Part shown: in pieces, positions 1-6,400 of the stretch | Layout of the letters: each line of letters opens with the position of its first letter | Position numbering within the stretch: position 1 is the stretch's first letter | DNA from: Candidatus Cloacimonadota bacterium | Lineage (GTDB): Bacteria; Cloacimonadota; Cloacimonadia; Cloacimonadales; Cloacimonadaceae | DNA length: 9,317 nt | Direction of reading: 5' to 3' | NCBI GenBank assembly: GCA_023230795.1 | Contig: JALNWR010000101.1 | Location: 1-9,317, forward strand | The notes under the pieces: model-generated | Database searches by the model: none | What the model was told of the DNA's origin: nothing | The model's input: the letters and a program-made list of their open reading frames with translations, nothing else | Position numbers and translations under genes: made by a program

Positions 1-92
1 AGGGGAGGCTATCACATACCTTCCACTCTTTATCAGTAATTTACAAAGCACCTGACATGTCAAGAACATTTTGTAGGACACATCAAGATAGA

Positions 93-122
93 GCGGAGAT
101 CTTAAATACTTCAGATCTCCGC
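93..122 (-). terminator. Hairpin after the stop codon, probable terminator
   Basis: A perfect 10-bp inverted repeat (gcggagatct at 93-102 and agatctccgc at 113-122) encloses a 10-base loop. It begins 17 bases past the stop codon on the minus strand. Six of ten pairs are G-C. The tract after the stem on the minus strand (TCTATCTTGAT) is only moderately T-rich, so this is not a textbook intrinsic terminator; it may work with Rho or as a transcript-end stabiliser. The remaining bases, 1-92, hold no gene that I can support. Confidence 0.55.
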
Positions 123-139
123 CCGTTACTCATTTAATG

Positions 140-415
140 CTATTTCACGATACACATTTTCTTGGTTAGTGACTTTCCTTTGTAGGTCATCCGATAGAAA
201 TATATTCCTGATCCTACCGATCTGCCGTTTGTGTCTCTACCATCCCACACCATTCTATGGTATCCTTGGGGGAGCAACTCATATCGCATGTGCTTAACTA
301 ACTGCCCGCGAATGTTATATATAGCTAATTGTGCTGGAGCATCTTCCGGAATCTCAAAAGCAATCGTTGTTGTTGGATTGAATGGATTAGGATAGTTCTG
401 GCGCAACACGAAGGA
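140..415 (-). other. C-terminal T9SS type A sorting domain (Por secretion tail, FlgD-Ig-like)
   Basis: Residues 2966-3056, after a Pro/Thr-rich linker (2952-2964). The key motifs are LRQNYPNPFNPTTTIAFEIP (2969-2988), LAIYNIRGQLV (2995-3005), GYHRMVWDGRDTNGRSVGSG (3016-3035), IYFYRM (3036-3041) and the terminal SLTKKMCIVK. In this family the domain is a short beta-sandwich recognised by the type IX secretion machinery and normally cleaved when the cargo is attached to the cell surface. The length (about 90 residues) and position at the extreme C-terminus are normal. A cysteine four residues from the end (C3053) is unusual where a hydrophobic residue is expected. Confidence 0.93.
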
Positions 416-3400
416 TTTTGGGACTGGAGGTGTACTAAACTCCGTGGGAGTTGGCTGCAGTAGTAGGTTGATGTAGCCATCAAGATCTCTTCTGAATGTC
501 TGCATGGACTCAGGTATATATTGTGAGTACTTCCCAACGTACTGATTACGAGTATTGGCCTCACTCATAAGAAGGTGAGTATATGCCAGATCGATTACAG
601 CATAAATCGAATCAGCCACTGAAGGTGGATTACTAATTATATCCTCATACCATTCTATTACCGACTGATAATCTTCAAGTTTGAGGTTGCAGTAATTGAC
701 CAAGTAGTCTGCCAATTTAGCGCTTCCTATATCGTTATGAAGATTCGGTTCGGTTGCATAGAAGCGCTGAAGATCGTATATCGCCGCACTACTGGAGCTA
801 CCAGCAGCCATTAGCAATTTTGCAGCTTCCTCCTTATACTTGGTATCTGGATAGTTCTCAATCAAATCCTTGAAATGAATCACGGCCAGGTCATTATGAC
901 CAATTCTGAGGTTGTATCTCGCCAGTTCAAAGAGGTCTTGATCAGCAGAAACCTCTGGGATCATGCCAGCTTCCATTTCCCATACCGGTTCATAAGAAAA
1001 CAGACTGGACGGCACTAACAAGTTATGAGGATCCACCATGTTCCAATAATTGAATGAGACATCGTGAGTAGCTGATTCGCTGCAGCCGGTGCAGCGGAGT
1101 AAAACATCGGTAGGTCGCAGGCTATCATAGATCAAATTGAACCTGATATCCTTAGGGAAGCTATCATGTGTGAAAGCCATTTCATCAAAGTAGTTGTTAC
1201 TAAACGATTGGTATGTTGGTTCTTTGTTTCCAGCCAGGTATATACTCGAATTTCTCAACCCTCCCAGGCCGATGTAATTGTTTCTAACAGAACCGTGTGA
1301 ATCCATTTCGACGTTCGAGTGATAGACTTGGATTCCATAACCATATTGGTTACCTTCGATTATGTTCCCCTGTAGTGAGAAGAACTTTCCATGTCCAGAC
1401 TCAAACAAAGATAATCCAGTATAGTAGTTGGATATCAAATTGTCTGTGATTTTGAAATTTGGGAATGAATAGATTCTTATTGCTGTAGAGTCAGGTTGGT
1501 CGTGGAAATACGAATCAACGATGGACACCATCATATCATCGTTACCAACAACTGTATTCACTGCGTCCAGGGTGGAAGCGGAGAACTCGGTATTCATGAC
1601 ATCAAGACTCTGATTTTTGTGGGCAAGAAGGCTGTTAACAAACATGCTATTCTCGATACTGAGATAGGTTCCTTCCGTTTGCAGCTTTACTCCTAGAGCA
1701 CTGGAGTCATGGAACGACAGTGAGGAGGCATCCTTTAATTTTACATGGTATGCTGCCCCGCTGTTTTCAGAAACGAAAGAGATATTGTTTCGAGTTTCCA
1801 GAGTACTATTCTCTACATATAAAGAGCCGTTTGGTTCAAAGAAAACCGAAACGTTATCCTCAATAATCAGTACTTTGCCGTTGGATAAAGTGATTGGAGA
1901 TGAAACGGTTATACAGGCATCATCCCATATCGTTAGTGAATCAACCGGGTCGATGCTTATGGTGGTGCCGCTATATTCATAGGCACCGATATCAATCCTG
2001 CCGCCAATTATTCTGCTACGATTATTCAAATCCGTACTAGTATGGTACACATTATCATAACCACTATTTACGCAGGGACTGTCTGGCTTTAGATTATAGT
2101 TATGCATGTCATTGATCATTAGGGGAGATTCGCCTGCGTCTCCATAACAGTCATCGAAGCTTGCTGATGAACCAGTAAGGCACACTAATGCATTTGGCGT
2201 TTGGGAAATGAAGCTGGTGAGCACTGGCATAGATGCCCCATTTATCATGTAAACTTCAAAACCGTTTGGTGAGGAGTTTGACCACTGCAAGTTGTTAGTT
2301 GATTCCAGCCTGGAATGATCGAGGAAAACTCCTCCACCTGAGTCTATACCTTCATTGTGTGCTATTGTGTTGTTGCTGAGTTCGACTTCAGCATCTTCAA
2401 GGTATACACCACCTCCATGAGCAGCAAAATTGTTGCTGATCTGATTATTTACCACGATTTGCCTACCAGAGTTTTGGATGGCTACTGCCCCTCCCTTCGA
2501 GGTGCTTGAGTTATCGGTAAATTTAGAGAGACTGATATTAGTATTTGCTGCGCAGTTATGCATTCGGATGGCACCACCAACCTCACAATTTGTTGAATCT
2601 GCGGTTCCATTTGCTGTGAACACATTTCTCAAGAGATTGCTCTCTGTCGCCAAGTTTATAAGTTGGATAGCTCCACCATACTTGGCTTTATTGCCTGTAA
2701 AGGTATTGTCAGCTATGTTGCTCATTGATTCGTTGTTAAGTATTGCGCCTCCGGCATAAGCATAGTTTGAATCAAACATGTTCTGGTTGATTTCAGCCTC
2801 GGCTCTGTCAACTATACCAATCGCTCCGCCACCATGAGCTACAGCGATGATGCCCGATTTATCGGCTCCAAGGGCTATGCTATCAATGAATTGATTCCCG
2901 AAAATGCGATGCATCCCGGCACTTGCATAGATGCTACCTCCTGTCCCTGCTGCAAGGTTAGCGAGAAACTGGTTATCAACAACAGTGTGTTCAGTATCGT
3001 ATGTACCGGATTTTATCAATGACAACGCTCCCCCAGAAAAGCCATGCATCCCCGAGGACACACTTGCATCCAGAGGATAACCTGCCGTATTCAGACTAAA
3101 ATGGTTATCTTGCAAATGTAGATTAGTATCCATGGCACAGATCGCTCCACCAGTGCCTTCTCTTACTTTATTCCCTGTAAAACTGGAGTTTGCTACAAAT
3201 AGAGTGTCGTGTGGGGAAAAATTAGTGACATAAATGGCGCCTCCACTATCAGATGCCTGATTGCCACTGAATGAGCAATAGTCGATCTGTAACGCGAGAT
3301 AGCCATTGATGTACATCACCCCACCATTAACCGCATCATGATCTATGGGAGTAAGATCAGAATATGCTTTACCGTTTGAAAAGGAACAGTGCAGGAATCT

Positions 3401-6400
3401 CGAACTTCCAGCTGAAAGACCACCCTCAAAGCTGAACCCATACCAAGAATTGTTTCCCGGAGCTGTACTAAAGGTTATCCTTGAGGTATCTGTCCCTTGA
3501 GCATCAATTGAGCCCAATACCTTGATCATGGAGTTGTTCGAGGCAAGAAACGATACACTAGGATCAATATGCAATGTCCCTGTGCTCGTAACCTCAAGAT
3601 CATTGATGAAGTGGGTAGGAGAATACGTAATCTCCACATAGTCAGGGATGATGTCCCTTGTGAACTCCCAATAAGGTCCCATGTATTCATAAGCTCCGAT
3701 ATCTATTATGGGGGTTCCGTTGTTAACATTGATTCTTGGATTTCCAATAACATCGACCCCCTCCAGTGCTGAATCCCTGGTACCCGTATTTACGCATAAG
3801 GATGTTTTACTCAATTGATAGGGTACAGGGCCTGCTGTGTCAAAGCTGGGGTCTTCTGTGATACAGTTTATTGTTGATACGCTCGCAAAAGTTCCACTGA
3901 CGACATTTAGGGTATCCTCAATGGCACAATTAACCAAGTCAATGCTCTGAGCATTGATGCAATGAATTGGACTTCCCAGTGTAAGTGAATCACTATAGAT
4001 AATCGTGTTCACTATGGTCACGGCTAAGGAATCGCAAACCAATGCCCAACCTATATCTGTAGCAATATTATCTGCAATGGTATTGTTTTCGAATCTGCCA
4101 ACAATACTCTTCAGATACATACCTGCACCAAGTGAGGCCGTATTCTTAAGGATAGCATTGCTTGTGATATCGCCTTCCCCTTGTTGATAGACTGCCCCAC
4201 CAGCATGAGCTCTGGACAATTTGATTTCATTTGCATTCAGAACCTTCACTGTGACAGGTTGCTTTGCTTGGCCTTTACCGGATTTCGCAGAATCGCTCTG
4301 AATGTAGATAGAGCCTCCCTTACCTGAAAGCGAATCCGCACGACAATCTACAAATTGGTTACGGGACAATATGTAATCGGAGTCAAACATGGCAATGGCA
4401 CCGCCAAACTCACTCGCTGAGCAGTTTTCAAAGGTCGAGTTTTGAACCACAACCGAGCCTGCTGCAGAGGAAATGGCACCTCCCTTACTTGAAGCCGTGT
4501 TTTGATTGAAAGAAACATTCTCAACAGATAATGAAGCAGTTGCACCAGCCAAAGCAATGGCACCTCCGGATAATCCTCTATTCAAGTTGAAACTTGTTCC
4601 ATCATGAATAGTTAATTGACCACCAGCATGATAGATAGAACCACCATTGCAGCTATAATTAGCAGTTTCAGGTGAGTCGCCATTATCATTGAACACACCT
4701 TGAGAAATAGCTACATTGCTCTGATCTCCAACAATGGCTATTGCTCCGCCATATATGGATTCGTTGCCAATAAAGGTCGATTCCATTAAGCTTGCATTGG
4801 CACTATCGAGATATACGGCTCCCCCAATTTCTTGGGCAGCATTGCTGCTGAACGTAGTCTCATACATCGATAATTCTGCTTCGCTGCCAATAACCGAAAT
4901 AGCACCACCTTCTGCTGCTGAGTTTTCTGCTATCTGAGTTGCATAAACTGAGATATTGGCATCTTCAGCAAACAAAAATCCTCCAGATTGTTGAGCCTGG
5001 TTGCTGCTAAAGGTAGAGCCATTTATGGATAGATTTGATCCACTTCCAATAGCTGATATTGCTCCACCCTTGAGGGCAGTACCATTAGTAATACTACACT
5101 CAGATAATTGAACCATTCCATTGTTGAGATATATTGCCCCCCCCTTGTGCTGCGAATGACTGCTTTCAATATCTACATTGTTTAGCAGTATACTATGGTA
5201 GTCATTGGAGTGAATTGCCCCTCCACCCTCTTCAAACCTTGAATAATCATTTGTATTGATGATGGTCAGACTATCCAGCCTTGACTCACCGGTTAGATTA
5301 CTCTCGAAAACGAATCCTTTCCAACTTGCCAGAGAATCAACTCCCGCAAAAGACACGCCATACAATTGGTTAAGCGATCGTCTTGCATGCAATTCACCAG
5401 ACACATTAAAGCCACAGGTTGAATCAGATTGCACTGATACTGCGTCCTTATAGGGACGAATCGTAAGTCTTGCTTGGGGACTTACCTGAACGCTGGATTT
5501 AACTTCAATTTGCGGGCAACTCCATAGTGTATCTGCCAGAACAATATTTGAGACTTGGGTTTCCGTTGGAGTATCCGTAACAACTAGGGGAATACCTTGT
5601 CCAAATAACGAAATTGCCCTTTCCGGATTGTAGGCATCGTTGCATCTAATACTGATGTGGGTAGAATCCGCACCGATCAAAAAAGGCTTGTACCTTGCAT
5701 AAACAAAAATAGAATCACCCGGAGCCAACTGGATCTGGTGATTATACCCCGCACCATGCCATGTAAAAACTTTTGGCATCTCAATACTATCTCGTTTGGG
5801 AATCTTGCTTCTCTGCTGTTGGAGACTGCTTCTGCTATGAGTCTGATCGGATTGGCTTCTAACACTGGATTTTGCTCTTATGGGAGTTTCTTTAGATTGT
5901 CTCAAACCCATAGAGTTCTGCTTATTCTCCAGAGTATCCGTCGCAGTCGCGTACTGGAATGAAGCAAACCCGTTCTCAGAGTGGGACACGTTAAGTGAAT
6001 CTACCACTAATCCAATATTGCCAGTATTTTTCAAAATCAGGAATTCTCTTCCAAATGAAGGAGTGTTGTTTGCAGGGAAATCAATCATATGTAAAGAATC
6101 CGCTGATATGCTCAATTCTGCTGCAGTACCTATTCCGGTTACGTTGATCTGAATCAGACTGCATAGGCTGTCATTTGTAGCCAGAGTAACCAATTTGGTC
6201 TCATAATCAAATGCGTGATATAAGGGGCTGAACTTGATGGGAATATCCACAAACGGATTAGTATCGGGCTCTTCTTCGTCATCATCCTCATCAATTTCGA
6301 TCAGATCTGTTGAACCGATGTATGCAGTTCGAATTATGTAAGGGAAGCTGATATCAGTGGAGTAGCCCTCTGGGAAGTTTGGGTTATCTAAAATCAGATC

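Noticed and set aside
35..63. TTGACA on the minus strand (58-63) as a promoter for a gene to the left, overlapping the 10-bp palindrome tgacatgtca (53-62)
   Set aside because: At 17-base spacing the -10 candidate is ATTACT, only three matches to TATAAT, and no gene start follows inside the window. The palindrome alone is too short to call an operator.
140..1000. Autotransporter beta-barrel at the C-terminus, as in chlamydial Pmp proteins
   Set aside because: The C-terminal 270 residues are helical TPR-like sequence followed by a T9SS sorting domain; no amphipathic barrel strands or terminal aromatic residue are seen.
2478..2759. Plus-strand open frame with repeated Ala-Pro-Pro
   Set aside because: It lies opposite the GGAI array; the complement of Gly-Gly-Ala codons reads Ile/Thr-Ala-Pro-Pro. 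It is a shadow of the repeats, as is the one at 4734-4937.
5657..5962. Open frames on both strands opposite or inside the basic Ser/Gln/Arg-rich insert
   Set aside because: The main frame continues through this stretch without a break and flanking Ig-like strands match; the extra frames are a by-product of the low-complexity insert.
6263..6304. GAN triplet run as a phase-variable microsatellite
   Set aside because: The codons are mixed (GAT, GAG, GAC, GAA) rather than a pure unit, and a triplet change would not shift the frame.
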